Below are positions 25,150 through 36,989 of a stretch of 64,000 nucleotides of DNA, piece after piece. Location: NCBI GenBank assembly GCA_029339505.1, contig JAQISU010000233.1, forward strand, positions 3,004,001-3,068,000, given 5' to 3'. The stretch's first letter is position 1. Each line of letters starts with the position of its first letter. Both the position numbers and the translations under genes were made by a program. This stretch comes from Unio delphinus (Eukaryota > Mollusca > Bivalvia > Unionida > Unionidae). The notes beneath the pieces are model-generated. The model had not been told where the DNA came from and ran no database searches. It saw only the letters and a program-made list of their open reading frames with translations.

Positions 25150-27803
25150 TGTTCGGGAAATGGACAATCCCACCCATACACAAATTTCCTGTTGCCATGC
25201 AGGTTGGCTTTGGTTAGCCAAAGGCTAAGGGAGTAAAGCCTAAAAGAAAATCAGGAGTGGAGACCCTAAGGCAGTTGGACGATGTACTACTCCTTGGTCT
25301 GGAGAGGGATGGGCTCCGCCAGACGACTTTTGCCCAAGACACACTGATAATGCTGGACAAATCTGAAGTTATCATACCGGATCGGTCATCGCCCGGGTCA
25401 ACAAGGACCGCACCTGCCATTTTCCACCAGGACGGAGGTGACAAGTGTGCTACTGGTACTTTGCATAAAATCAGAGTGAGAGACAACGTTGCCATCGCCA
25501 CCTGGAACATTAGAACGCTGGCACAAACTGGAACACTCCAAGAGTTGACACATGAGATGGAACACTACACATGGCACATACTGGGACTCTGTTGAAGTAA
25601 GATGAAAAGCCCTAGGAGAACACCAAACTGAAGATTGGCATATATTATACTATAGTGGAGAGTTGGACAAGTCCATAAATGGAGTAGGCTTCCTTGTAAA
25701 CACAGCCATCAAGGGATTTGTTCTTGAATGTCGCCCCATATCTAGCAGAATCATCTCCATCATAACCAGATCGACTACATACTGGTTCAAAACCGGTACC
25801 GATCTGGCATAACAAGAATGTTCCCAGATGCTGATGTTGGGAATGATCACGACCTTGTCATTATGAACTTCCTAGTGAGGTTGAAGAAAATTAACGAGCC
25901 AAAGAAAATCAGGCTCAAATTCAACCTTGAATAACTGAAGGACCCTAACATCTGCAAGTCATTCCAAGCCACAATTGGAGGAAAATTTGCTCCACTTCTT
26001 GTGATGGATGTTGATGTTAAAGTGATGATAGACACTTTCAAGGCAGTCATGACAACAGTTGCCAAGGACATCATTGGCCTCCATCACCGAAATAAAAAAC
26101 CCTGGGTTACAGAAGAGATTCTGAATCTGTGTGATGCCCAAAGAGACCTAAAAAAAACACCAGACACGCAACAGGAACAGTGGAATATCGAGAAATAAAC
26201 AAGAAAGTCAGAAAAAAGTTTAAGAAAGCAAAAGAAGATTGCATTGGACAACAATGCACAGAAATAGAGAGCAGTCTGATAAAGAATAACAGCAAAAAGG
26301 CATTCCAAATTGTGAAAGACCTCATCAGAAAGAAGCAACCAAGAGTCAGTACCATTCAAGATGAAAATGGAAAATGCCTCACAGAAGCAAGTGACATTGC
26401 AGAAAGATGGACTGAGTATTGTAAAGAACTCTACAACCATCCGTCCTCAGGAGACCCAGAGGTGCTAGAAGTTCCAAACTCCACAAATAATGATGATTTC
26501 CCCATTCTCAAAGAAGAGGTGGAGTCAGCAATAAGAGCATTGAAGAATGGAAAGGCAGTTGGAGTAGACAACATCCCAGCTGAACTTGTCAAGAACGGTG
26601 GAGAATCAGTGATAGAACTAACAAAAATCTGCAACAAGATCTGGCAGACAGGCGAATGGCCAACGCTGTGGACCCAGTCACTAATTATAAAACTCCCGAA
26701 CAAAGGCAATCTCCTGCTGTGCCAAAATTACAGAACTATCAGTTTGATCAACCATGCTAGTAAGGTGATGCTGAAGATCATCCTGCACAGACTGAACCCA
26801 CAAGCAGAAGAAATAATCGCTGAAGAACAGGCAGGGTTCCGTAGTGGAAGAAGCACAACAGAACAAATTTTCAATCTTAGGGTTCTGTGTGAAAAGTACT
26901 CACAACATCAACAAGACATCTATCATATGTTCATAGATTTCAAAAAGGCTTTTGATAAGAGTGTGGCATGAGGCATTGTGGGCCACAATGAAGAAGTACA
27001 ACATGGGTCAAAAGTTGACCGACACCATCAAGCAGCTGTACGCCAAGGCTACCAGTGCAGTAATTGCTCAAGGTTCTGTGGGGGACTGGTTCAAGACTAA
27101 AGTTGGAGTACAGCAAGGCTGTCTCCTGTCACCCACGCTTTTCAACATCTACTTAGAGCACATCATGAGCGACTCCCTGGAAAACAACTGTGGGACAGTC
27201 AGCATTGGAGGGCGTAACATCACCAACCTCCGCTTTGCAGACGACATTGATGGGCTGGCAGGCAGTGAAGATGAGCTTGCCACCTTAGTGAAGAACCTGG
27301 ATGAAACATCTTCCAGATTTGACATGGAGATAAGTGCTGAGAAGACAAAGCTGATGACAAACAGTGGCAAACAAATCTAAACCAAGATTAAAGTCTGAGG
27401 ACAGGAACTGGAAACAGTGGGCCAATTCAAATATCATGGTTCCATAATCACGGAAGAGAGATCAAGAGCAACAATTTTGTCACGAGCAGCACAAACAACA
27501 GCAGCTATTTCAAAGCTAAGACCCATCTGGAGAGACAAGAACATCTGTCTGAAAACTAAAATCAGACTATTGAGAGCACTAGTCATTTCAATCTTTCTGT
27601 ATTCATGCGAGGCCTAGACCCTGACAGCAGTATTACAACGAAGAATTCAGGCACTTGAAATGAAATGCTACAGAACCATCCTTGGCATATCTTACATGGA
27701 CCATATCACAAATGAAGATGTGCGCAACACCATCAGGCACAAAGTAGACCATTATAAAGACCTCCTCACCATTGTCAAAAAGAGAAAGCTAAAATGGTAT
27801 GGT
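25150..27803 (+). mobile_element. RTE-type LINE, dead, with internal deletion and 3' truncation
   Basis: A non-LTR retrotransposon with an AP-endonuclease start (ATWNIRTLAQTGTLQELTHE at about 25499-25560) followed by a stop. The middle of the endonuclease is missing: after CRPISSRIISI near 25755 the sequence jumps to a late-endonuclease segment (NQIDYILVQNRYRSGITR, then DHDLVIMNF). The reverse transcriptase follows. The element stops within the C-terminal ORF at KKRKLKWYG near 27803, with no 3' UTR or tail. LINEs are normally truncated at the 5' end, so this 3' loss is unusual. The next sequence is a 34-bp satellite. Confidence 0.9.
26001..27803 (+). pseudogene. Reverse transcriptase pseudogene of the RTE-type LINE
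   Basis: The frame from 26001 to 26198 and the one from 26180 encode the linker and RT fingers, with GVDNIPAELVKNGGESVIEL at about 26561-26620 and the RT motif AEEQAGFRSGRSTTEQIF. The palm begins with HMFIDFKKAFD. One extra A near 26956 then shifts the frame, and the next frame (26952-27380) continues with VQQGCLLSPTLFNIYLEHIM and the catalytic box FADDIDGLAGSEDEL. A stop after 27379 is followed by the thumb region (27417-27617: QTTAAISKLRPIWRDKN, KIRLLRALVISIFLYSCEA) and further stops. It cannot make a full protein. Confidence 0.9.
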
Positions 27804-27829
27804 ATACAGTTTTTGCAATCTTGTTGACT

Positions 27830-30800
27830 ATTCATTGAACTGTGGTCTTGTGGGAACTGCTTTATATATTGAACTGTGGTATAGTGAGAACTGCATTATG
27901 TACAAAACTGTGGTATATGAAGAACTGCTTTATATACTGCACTGTGGTATAGTGAGAACTGCATTCTGTACAAAACTGGAATATTAAGACCTGCTTTATA
28001 TACTGAACTGTGGTATAGTGAAAACTGCATTATGTACTGAACTGCGGTATAGTGAGAACTGCATTATGTAATGAACTGTGGAATAGTGAGAACTGCATTA
28101 TGTAATGAACTGCGGTAAATCAAGATCTACTTTATATACTGAACTGTGGTATATCAAGATCTACTTTATATACTGAACTGCGGTAAATCAAGATCTGCTT
28201 TATATACTGAACTGTGATATATCAAGATCTACTTTATACACTGAACTGTGGTATATCAAGATCTTCTTTATATACTGAACTGCAGTATATCAAGATCTGA
28301 TTTCTATACTGAACTGCGATATATTAAAATCTACTTTATATACTGAACTGCAGTATATCAAGATCTACTTTATATACTGAACTGTGGTATATCAAGATCT
28401 ACTTTATATACTGAACTGCGGTTTATCAAGATCTACTTTATATACTGAACTGTGGTATATCAAGATCTTCTTTATATACTCAACTGCAGTATATGAAGAT
28501 CTACTTTATATACTGAACTGTGGTATATCAAGATCTACTTTATATACTCAACTGCAGTATATCAAGATCTACTTTATATACTGAACTGTGGTATATCAAG
28601 ATCTGCTTTATATACTGAACTGCGATATATCAAAATCTACTTTATATACTGAACTGCGGTATATCAAGATCTACTTTATATACTGAACTGTGGTTTATCA
28701 AGATCTACTTTATATACTGAACTGTGGTTTATCAAGATCTACTTTATATACTGAACTGTGGTTTATCAAGATCTACTTTATATACTGAACTGCGATATAT
28801 CAAGATCTACTTTATATATTGAACTGTGGTATAGCGAGAACTGTTTTATATACTGAACTGCAGTATATCACGATCTGCTTTATATACTGAACTGCGATAT
28901 ATCAAGATCTACTTTATATACTGAACTGCAATATATCAAGATCTACTTTATATACTGAACTGTGGTATATCAAGATCTACTTTATATACTGAACTGTGGT
29001 ATATCAAGATCTTCTTTATATACTCAACTGCAGTATATCAAGATCTACTTTATATACTGAACTGTGGTATATCAAGATCTACTTTATATACTGAACTGCG
29101 GTTTATCAAGATCTACTTTATATACTGCACTGTGGTATAGTGAGAACTGCATTCTGTACAAAACTGGAATATCAAGACCTGCTTTATATACTGAACTGTG
29201 GTATAGTGAAAACTGCATTATGTACTGAACTGCGGTATAGTGAGAACTGCATTATGTAATGAACTGTGGAATAGTGAGAACTGCATTATGTAATGAACTG
29301 CGGTAAATCAAGATCTACTTTATATACTGAACTGTGGTATATCAAGATCTACTTTATATACTGAACTGCGGTAAATCAAGATCTGCTTTATATACTGAAC
29401 TGTGATATATCAAGATCTACTTTATACACTGAACTGTGGTATATCAAGATCTTCTTTATATACTGAACTGCAGTATATCAAGATCTGATTTCTATACTGA
29501 ACTGCGATATATTAAAATCTACTTTATATACTGAACTGCAGTATATCAAGATCTACTTTATATACTGAACTGTGGTATATCAAGATCTACTTTATATACT
29601 GAACTGCGGTTTATCAAGATCTACTTTATATACTGAACTGTGGTATATCAAGATCTTCTTTATACACTGAACTGTGGTATATCAAGATCTACTTTATATA
29701 CTGAACTGCGGTTTATCAAGATCTACTTTATATACTGAACTGTGGTATATCAAGATCTACTTTATATACTGAACTGCGGTTTATCAAGATCTACTTTATA
29801 TACTCAACTGCAGTATATGAAGATCTACTTTATATACTGAACTGTGGTATATCAAGATCTACTTTATATACTCAACTGCAGTATATCAAGATCTACTTTA
29901 TATACTGAACTGTGGTATATCAAGATCTACTTTATATACTGAACTGCGATATATCAAAATCTACTTTATATACTGAACTGCGGTATATCAAGATCTACTT
30001 TATATACTGAACTGTGGTTTATCAAGATCTACTTTATATACTGAACTGTGGTTTATCAAGATCTACTTTATATACTGAACTGTGGTTTATCAAGATCTAC
30101 TTTATATACTGAACTGCGATATATCAAGATCTACTTTATATATTGAACTGTGGTATAGCGAGAACTGTTTTATATACTGAACTGCAGTATATCACGATCT
30201 GTTTTATATACTGAACTGCGATATATCAAGATCTACTTTATATACTGAACTGTGGTATATCAAGATCTACTTTATATACTGAACTGTGGTATATCAAGAT
30301 CTTCTTTATATACTCAACTGCAGTATATCAAGATCTACTTTATATACTGAACTGTGGTATATCAAGATCTACTTTATATACTGAACTGCGGTTTATCAAG
30401 ATCTACTTTATATACTGAACTGTGGTATAGTGAGAACTGTTTTATATACTGAACTGCAGTATATCACGATCTGCTTTATATACTGAACTGCGATATATCA
30501 AGATCTACTTTATATACTGAACTGTGGTATAGTGAGAACTGTTTTATATACTGAACTGCAGTATATCACGATCTGCTTTATATACTGAACTGCGATATAT
30601 CAAGATCTACTTTATATACTCAACTGCAGTATATCAAGATCTAGTTTATATACTCAACTGCAGTATATCAAGATCTACTTTATATACTGAACTGTGGTAT
30701 ATCAAGATCTTCTTTATATACTGAACTGCAATATATCAAGATCTACTTTATATACTGAACTGCGATATATCAAGATCTACTTTATATACTGAACTGTGGT

Positions 30801-30850
30801 ATATCAAGATCTTTATATACTGAACTGTGGTATAGTGAGAACAACATTGT
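27830..30850. repeat. 34-bp satellite with higher-order structure, about 89 units
   Basis: The main monomer is ATATCAAGATCTACTTTATA followed by TACTGAACTGTGGT (34 bp). A second monomer type has ATAGTGAGAACTGCATTATG in the same frame. Both keep the TACTGAACTG core. Long blocks recur with the same order of variants: 27961 matches 29149 (offset 1188) and 28691 matches about 30014 (offset 1323). This shows higher-order repeats of 35-39 monomers and copy-number change by whole monomers. Because 34 is not a multiple of three, three units give a 34-residue repeat in any ORF through the array; those ORFs are not genes. Confidence 0.97.
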
Positions 30851-31735
30851 GTAAGGAGCATACATGAATTGTGGATGGTGGTGGAGGTGAAAGAAGGAGT
30901 ATAAACAAAATGCCAAAAATATAATACAAATTTCAGTTTTTGCAAATTTTATTTTGTAGTATCATGGTATCTAAAAGTTAATTTTGGCAAACAATAATGT
31001 TTTAAACTAAAAAAAAAATCATACTTAGCTTCATCGTATTTTCTTTCAACCCAAATTGTCATACATTTGATAGACCAATTCAAGTAAAATGGTTTAATGT
31101 TGATTACTGGGTCCCATAGACCCATGACAGTTTTATTAACAGCTGTATGACTCTCCTTGAAAAAGTTTCAAAACTGTGCCATGGCAACCATTTAAAAAAA
31201 CTTTGCATCTGTTCCAATGTTTCAATGACCAAAACAACTGGTGAATGAGTAGATACAATTTACATCATGTATGCAGTCAAGACTAGAAAAAACATTGGAT
31301 ATCAAAATACTTTATGGTCCTCACACAGGTGCTACATTAATGAAAGGTTATGGATCAAGGCATTCCAAACATGCTTCTAAATTAACTTGCCAACTCATGC
31401 AATTATGTACAACAGTGTTCCATTATTAAGAGATCAATACTGGTTGAAGTAGCTAGTTAAAGATATAAATTATAACTTGTGTAGACTACATGTAATCGAA
31501 TGTGTCCTAGCAGATATGAATTAGTTTAGTTTTACTTGCAATAAAACAGCCTGGATATATCTGGAAAAATGTTGAGAATCTGTACAAATTTCATTATTGG
31601 ATTTGATTAACTGCATTTACAAAAGCAAGTGATCAATGATTATGAATCAATCACATCATGAAATCACTGAAAGATTAGAAACAAGAGTAATTTTAGAGGC
31701 ACATTATAAGCCTATGTCCTGTTCAATGAATTGCC
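30851..31735. other. Intronic sequence
   Basis: Unique AT-rich DNA without a supported exon. Confidence 0.4.
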
Positions 31736-31906
31736 TTATATCCTGACACCAGGCCAACAAGTCCTAACACTAACCTCTTAATGCTGAATGCCAAGCGAGG
31801 TAGCTGTTAGTACTATTTTTGTAAGTCCTTGGAATGATTGGGCAGGGGTTCAAACCCATGACCTCCAATTTCCAAGGTAGATACTCTAACCACTAGGCCA
31901 CTGGAT
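31736..31906 (-). mobile_element. tRNA-derived SINE, family 1, 3'-truncated
   Basis: Minus-strand copy: tRNA-like head CCAGTGGCCTAGTGGTTAGA near 31900, box B-like GGGTTTGAACCCCTGCC, and the body word TTAGTGTTAGGACTTGTTGG. The distal 3' part present at 3.1 kb is absent here. Confidence 0.82.
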
Positions 31907-31954
31907 TGGTTCAATATGTTGTGCAAGTTAACATGTTAGCAGAAACTATTTTTC

Positions 31955-32200
31955 TATCTTCAGTCACACTGACCTTGACTTTTGACCTCCAAAACAATGG
32001 GATTCTTCCTTGACCTAAATGCCATACACAAAGGCTGGGTCAGGTCTGTACTACAGACCAAATGTTATTGTACAAAACTATTTAGTCACACTGACCTTGA
32101 CCTTTGGGCTCCAAAATCAATAGGTTTATCCTTACCAAAAATGTGTACAAGCCATCCACACAATCAGATTTTTGTTTGGTAACTACTGATGGTGGAGAAA
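31955..32200. repeat. Interspersed repeat with TGACCTTGACYTTTG words, two units
   Basis: CAGTCACACTGACCTTGACT and a second copy AGTCACACTGACCTTGACCT about 125 bp later are each followed by CTCCAAAA.CAATRGG and a CCTT.CC segment. I recall TGACCTTGACCTTTG-type repeats as frequent in mollusc genomes; the class is unknown. ORFs crossing it are not convincing. Confidence 0.6.
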
Positions 32201-32339
32201 TCAACTTGTTGTTTGGAAACCATTTTTCTTTAATAACTCGCAGTGACCTTTTGGGAATGAAATTGATAACATTCTTCCCTACCCCAAGGGCAAGCAATCA
32301 ACAAAGTTTACTAGATGGTGGACATCTTTAGTTAATTAT

Positions 32340-33465
32340 GCAGAAACATTGGCAACATATGGGTGGAGGGACAACATCATGGATGGTGTCCAGAAATGTG
32401 TTCTCATTATTATAGTGCATTGAAAAGTCTTGGTTCAGCATATATGAACAGTTCTTACACAATGGCCATAGCCCAGCCAAATGTTGAAAATTGAATCGAC
32501 ATAACACTTTTTGCTCAGTTTAATAATAAGCCTCTTTAACTCCACCAAGTCCTTCATAAATATTATTGGCTAAAACTTAGATTCGTGGTGGGGGGACGAC
32601 TACAACTGGACAGAACTTACAGGGATAATACGAACAGACACTGGTAACATTATATGCAACTGGATGGCAACAAGATAAAAACTACTGTCATCTAATTACT
32701 GGTAGTAATCTTTATTAATTTTCATTTTCATGACAAGTCTAGTCATACAAGATATAAAGCAAAAGTTAATATTACATATATGAATCAAATCAAAGTATTC
32801 TGGGTCTCAACCTACTCGAGTGAATAATCAACAATTTAATGAGACAAGAAAACTGTATTACGAACATGGCTACAAATTACTAACAATAAAAGATGAAACA
32901 CGATTTAATTGCCCACCGTATTTTATTTCGTTCAAGCTATGTATGTTTAGAAAGTGCCTTTACTATAGCACCGTGTACAAAATTATAAAATTATGCACTC
33001 TGTGGTTTGCTTAAGAAAAATGGTGTATCCATTCCTCCAATTTCAGGATCTTGAATTCCTTAAACATTTTTGCCAAGATAATAACAATAAGTGGTAGTTT
33101 TCTTTGTACCCGACTTTACTCATTATTATATAAACTGCTGCTTTTCACCCATTTACAGTCTAATCAACCAGTTGTCTTATACATCAAGAAACTATATTCT
33201 ATGTATCTATCACATGTGTACTGAAAACTTTCTTTCTACCCTTGTACATAAAAAAGCCCTGATCATTATTTCATTATATATATATTATCTCACAAACAGT
33301 GTTATAATCTGTGAGTAATTTTATTACAACTCAGAAGAGCATAACATTGAGAGATCACTCTGGGGATCCTTCAGGAGCGGGGGGATCTTATGAAGAGGAT
33401 ATAGTGAGAGGATCACTGTTATGACATCCCTAAACTGCACTGAAGTCAGAGAATATTTGATTGGC
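32340..33465. other. Intronic AT-rich sequence
   Basis: Several 60-75-aa ORFs lie here, for example 32820-33014 and 33091-33318. They show no family resemblance and the composition of surrounding AT-rich DNA. Confidence 0.4.
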
Positions 33466-33469
33466 TCTT

Positions 33470-34960
33470 CAGCTTATTCAACAGTGAATTATAGTGAGGG
33501 CATACTGGTTTATTCAGTAGTAGTACAGTGATAGAACACTTTACAGGTTATTCAACAGTGAATTATATTGAGGGAACACTGGCTTATTCAGTAGTATGAT
33601 AGTGATGGAACACTTTACAGGTTTTTCAACAGTGAATTATAGTGAGGGAACACTGGTTTATTCTGTAGTAGTACAGTGATGGAACACTTTAGAGGTTATT
33701 CAACAGTGAATTATAGTGAGGGAACACTGGCTTATACAGTAGCAATATCATGAGGGAACACTGGCTTATACAGTAGCAATATCGTGAGGGAACACTGGCT
33801 TATACAGTAGCAATATGGTGAGGGAACACTGGCTTATACAGTAGCAATATGGTGAGGGAACACTGGCTTATACAGTAGCAATATGGTGAGGGAACACTGG
33901 CTTATACAGTAGCAATATGGTGAGGGAACACTGGCTTATACAGTAGCAATATCGTGAGGGAACACTGGCTTATACAGTAGCAATATCGTGAGGGAACACT
34001 GGCTTATACAGTAGCATTGTTGTGAGGGAACACTGGCTTATTCAGTAGTATGATAGTGATAGAACACTTTACAGGTTTTTCAACAGTGAATTATTGTGAG
34101 GGAACACTGGCTTATACAGTAGCAATGTTGTGAGGGAACACTGGCTTATACAGTAGTATTATAGTGATGGAACACTTTACAGCACTTTTCAACAACACGA
34201 TAATGAGGGAACAATATATAACATATTCATCTGCATTTAAGTGATAGCGCACTTCATGGCTTATTCAATAGCATTATAGTGAGGAAATACTTTAAGGCAA
34301 CCATCAACAGAATTACAAAGAGGAAACTATTTATTACTTATTAAAAAGCATTAAAATGATGGAAATATTTATTGCTTATTCAACAGCATTATAGTGATGG
34401 AAACATTTTTTTGCTTATTCAATAGTATTATAACGAGGAAGTACTTTATGGCATCTAGCATTAACATTATATTGAGGAAACCATTGATGTCATATTTAAC
34501 AGTATTATAGTGAGGAAACAGTTATGGTTTATTTAACAGTATTATAGTGAGGGAACACTTGATGGTTTATTTAACAGCATTATAGTGAGGGAACACTTGA
34601 TGGTTTATTTAACAGAAATTATATTGAGGGAACACTTGATGGTTTATTTAACAGCTTTATAATGAAGTACTTTATGGCATTTAGCAATAGCATTATATTG
34701 AGGAAACCATTGATGTCATATTGCATGGTATTATAGTGAAGAAACATTTATGGCTTATCCCACAGCTTTATAATGAAGTATTTTAGGGCATCTAGCAGAA
34801 GCATTGTATTGAGGAAAACATTGATGTCATTTTTAACAGAACCATAGTGAAGAAAAAGTTTCTGGTTTATTTAAATTCATTAGAGTTAAGAAACATTTAT
34901 GGCTCATTCAACAACATTATATTGAGGGAATATTGTATGGAATACAAGCAGTGTGTCTGC
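33470..34960. repeat. Minisatellite: a 34-bp core array within an older degenerate array
   Basis: From 33721 to about 34027 nine near-perfect 34-bp units read GGAACACTGGCTTATACAGT plus AGCAATATSGTGAG. The flanks (33470-33720 and 34030-34960) are degenerate relatives with words such as TTATAGTGAGGGAACACT, GGTTTATTTAACAG and CTTTACAGG. The homogeneous core is the recently expanded part. Confidence 0.95.
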
Positions 34961-34984
34961 TGTATAAATATCTCCACCCAACCC

Positions 34985-35570
34985 CACCCCAATATATCTT
35001 TGTGGTATGAAAGTGTCAGAAGTACCATTAACAAGATCCCCAATGCCTTTCTTAGCTCTGTTGTATAAGCATATGGGTCGAGTGACCAAGCTATCAGGAT
35101 CCCACTCTTCTGTATGGGTCAGTGGAAGATGCAGGCATGAGCACTGTCAGGGGTCTAAGGATATAGCACAGTGGAAGCAGCATATTAGCATTGTGTTAAA
35201 AACAGGACCCTTCAATACAATGTACTAGGATGTCATATCCCTGTATAACTCAGTACTGTAGTATGAATGTTTGGATGAGTGCCCGAGGTTTTAGGACCCA
35301 TACACCCAATCAGTCAGTGGTAGGAGAATATGGCCAGTGTGCCTAGGTACTAAGTACCCTCCTCTACACACTGTATAGCTCAGTGGTGAAAGCACAGGGT
35401 GATTATGTTATCAGAATCCCATCCACCCCTGTGCAGTTAGTGGTCATGATCTTACGGACAGTGTGTCAGACCTATCAGTCTCACCCACCCCTGTACAGTC
35501 CAGCAGTAGGAGTATATAGGTAGTATGTGAGAGGTATTATGATTTATCCCACCCCATTTTTCTTTTTAAT
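34985..35570. repeat. Degenerate tandem repeat, about 85-bp unit
   Basis: Diverged units share GATCCCACYCACCCCTGTA, CAG.TCAGTGGTAGGAG.ATAT and GYCAGTGTGYC. Small ORFs here, including a GIGDLVNGTSDTF-like phrase on the minus strand, lie within the array and are not supported as exons. Confidence 0.6.
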
Positions 35571-35817
35571 CAACATTTCATTTCCAACATGTTGACAAGT
35601 AATTTCAAACTTGTGTAACAAGAACTCTACATCAACAAAAACAAACAACTAAAATGCATGGAACAATTAACCCTATCAAGCAAGGAAAACTTTCATCGCT
35701 GGAAGAACTTTTAATAATTCAACCAGAATTACATCAATGCTTCACAGTTTGTGAAAGTTGCAGTGACACAAAACTTCCCAGATAAAAGAAAGAGCATCAA
35801 AAAAAAGCTAGACTTAC

Positions 35818-36007
35818 CCGAAACTGCTCCAGATAAACAGAACACAGTTCTTTATCTTCCAACACCTCGTTCTTGCTCGTCTCTTCATCCAGACGCTCAT
35901 AGCTATTTTCTGTGGACTCCAACCAACGGATGAACTCGTCAAGTGCTAGGTCTAACTGCTGTGGACTCATGTCTGTTTTCTGTACTGCTTTCAAGTTTTC
36001 TGCCAAC
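35818..36007 (-). CDS. DMD: Dystrophin exon equivalent to human exon 55 (R22 start)
   Basis: The acceptor TTTTCTCAAAG precedes the exon and the donor CGG|GTAAGTCT is a near-perfect consensus. The 190 nt equal human exon 55 in length and phase (2 to 0). The first base completes an Arg codon, then LAENLKAVQKTDM, and an A-helix QLDLALDEFIRWLESTENSY with the repeat tryptophan. A linker and NEVLEDKELCSVYLEQFR follow. In human R22 the matching A-helix is LDLEKFLAWLTEAE. Dystrophin spectrin repeats form the rod that links cortical actin to the membrane dystroglycan complex. The next exon (human 56 equivalent) was not found. Confidence 0.93.
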
Positions 36008-36119
36008 CTTTGAGAAAAGAATTACTCTGTTCAGCTTTAACGACCTTAAATTTGCTCCCTTGCATTTCCAAGTTAAATATGAAAACAAGAATTTCTCAGA
36101 AAGTAAATAGCACTACACA

Positions 36120-36255
36120 GAACCAGGTCGGCCATTACATAATGTGCTAGCAGATCTAGATGGATGCAGTTTGTAAGAATCAATCAGTGAGAACAAACAA
36201 CATCACATTATATCATGGCAGACCATAGTCTATGTTGTCAGCAGTTGGACTCCAT
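36120..36255. repeat. Diverged copy of the ~75-bp palindromic repeat
   Basis: Contains CATTACATAATGTGCTAGCA, GATCTAGATGGATGCAGTT and then AGTCTATGTTGTCAGCAGTT. These are the same words, in the same order, as the units amplified at 43.04-43.49 kb. It lies just upstream of the exon at 35818-36007. Confidence 0.65.
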
Positions 36256-36469
36256 TTGTGAGTATATAGTAAGTACAGTCAACAGGTGGAAAAAAAAAAC
36301 TAATGTTAATTATTCTCACATCACTTCTTTTGTTTTTAAATGAAGCAACAAAATGAAGAGAGCAAAGCCAGTTTTACCTTGAAAGAAAATGTTACCAACT
36401 ATTTACAATTTCTAAAATTATAAAAAATTACCCCACTCCCATGATGACTTTCGCCAGGCAACTCATTAA

Positions 36470-36985
36470 CCCACTAATAATACAGGGTCAGACACAGATC
36501 CCACTTTTATAAAACTAGAAAATACCAGCCAATTGGAACAATTTGATGAATGCAGAGAAATTGTCATCAAAACCAGTAAAAGAATCCTTGAATATCATTT
36601 ATTTTATCATTGAAAATGATGGTTATTACTCAGAAATCTGAATCAACATCATGAAATGCTTTGCTTATAATAGGTCATTTATTTTTCATTCCAAACAACA
36701 TTCTCAGTACATGGTAAATAACAAAGATTGATGAAATTTCAATTAATACAATTCATGTATACTGGAGTCAATACTTAACAGATACATTGACGCAAGTATT
36801 GTCGAGTGAGATACGTTGTTTAAGTTTCAATCTTTTATTTTGCTTTTGGTGCAATCATCATAAGTGAAATATGCCAAGATGTATTAAAATGAGAAAAATG
36901 TCAATCTACCATCACAGCCTTGTTCAAGACTTCTGATCTTTGATTTGCGGAAATATCTGAAGCATTGTTCATGATCTGCTCTGTA
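36470..36985. repeat. Dispersed repeat copy, related to 22735-23270
   Basis: Shares CACAGATCCCACTTTTATAA and AACTAGAAAATACC, AATAGGTCAT, a CAATCATCATAAGTGAAAT segment, GTCAATCTACCATCACAG and ATTTGCGGAAATATCTG with the copy at 22.7 kb, in the same orientation. Confidence 0.65.
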
Positions 36986-36989
36986 TTAT

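Noticed and set aside
28384..28584. ORF with a repeated LYILNCG-like peptide
   Set aside because: It is a reading frame through the 34-bp satellite; three monomers give 34 codons. No start context, splice sites or constraint.
27830..30850. CRISPR-like regular repeat
   Set aside because: There are no unique spacers between repeats; the units are head-to-tail satellite monomers in a eukaryotic genome.
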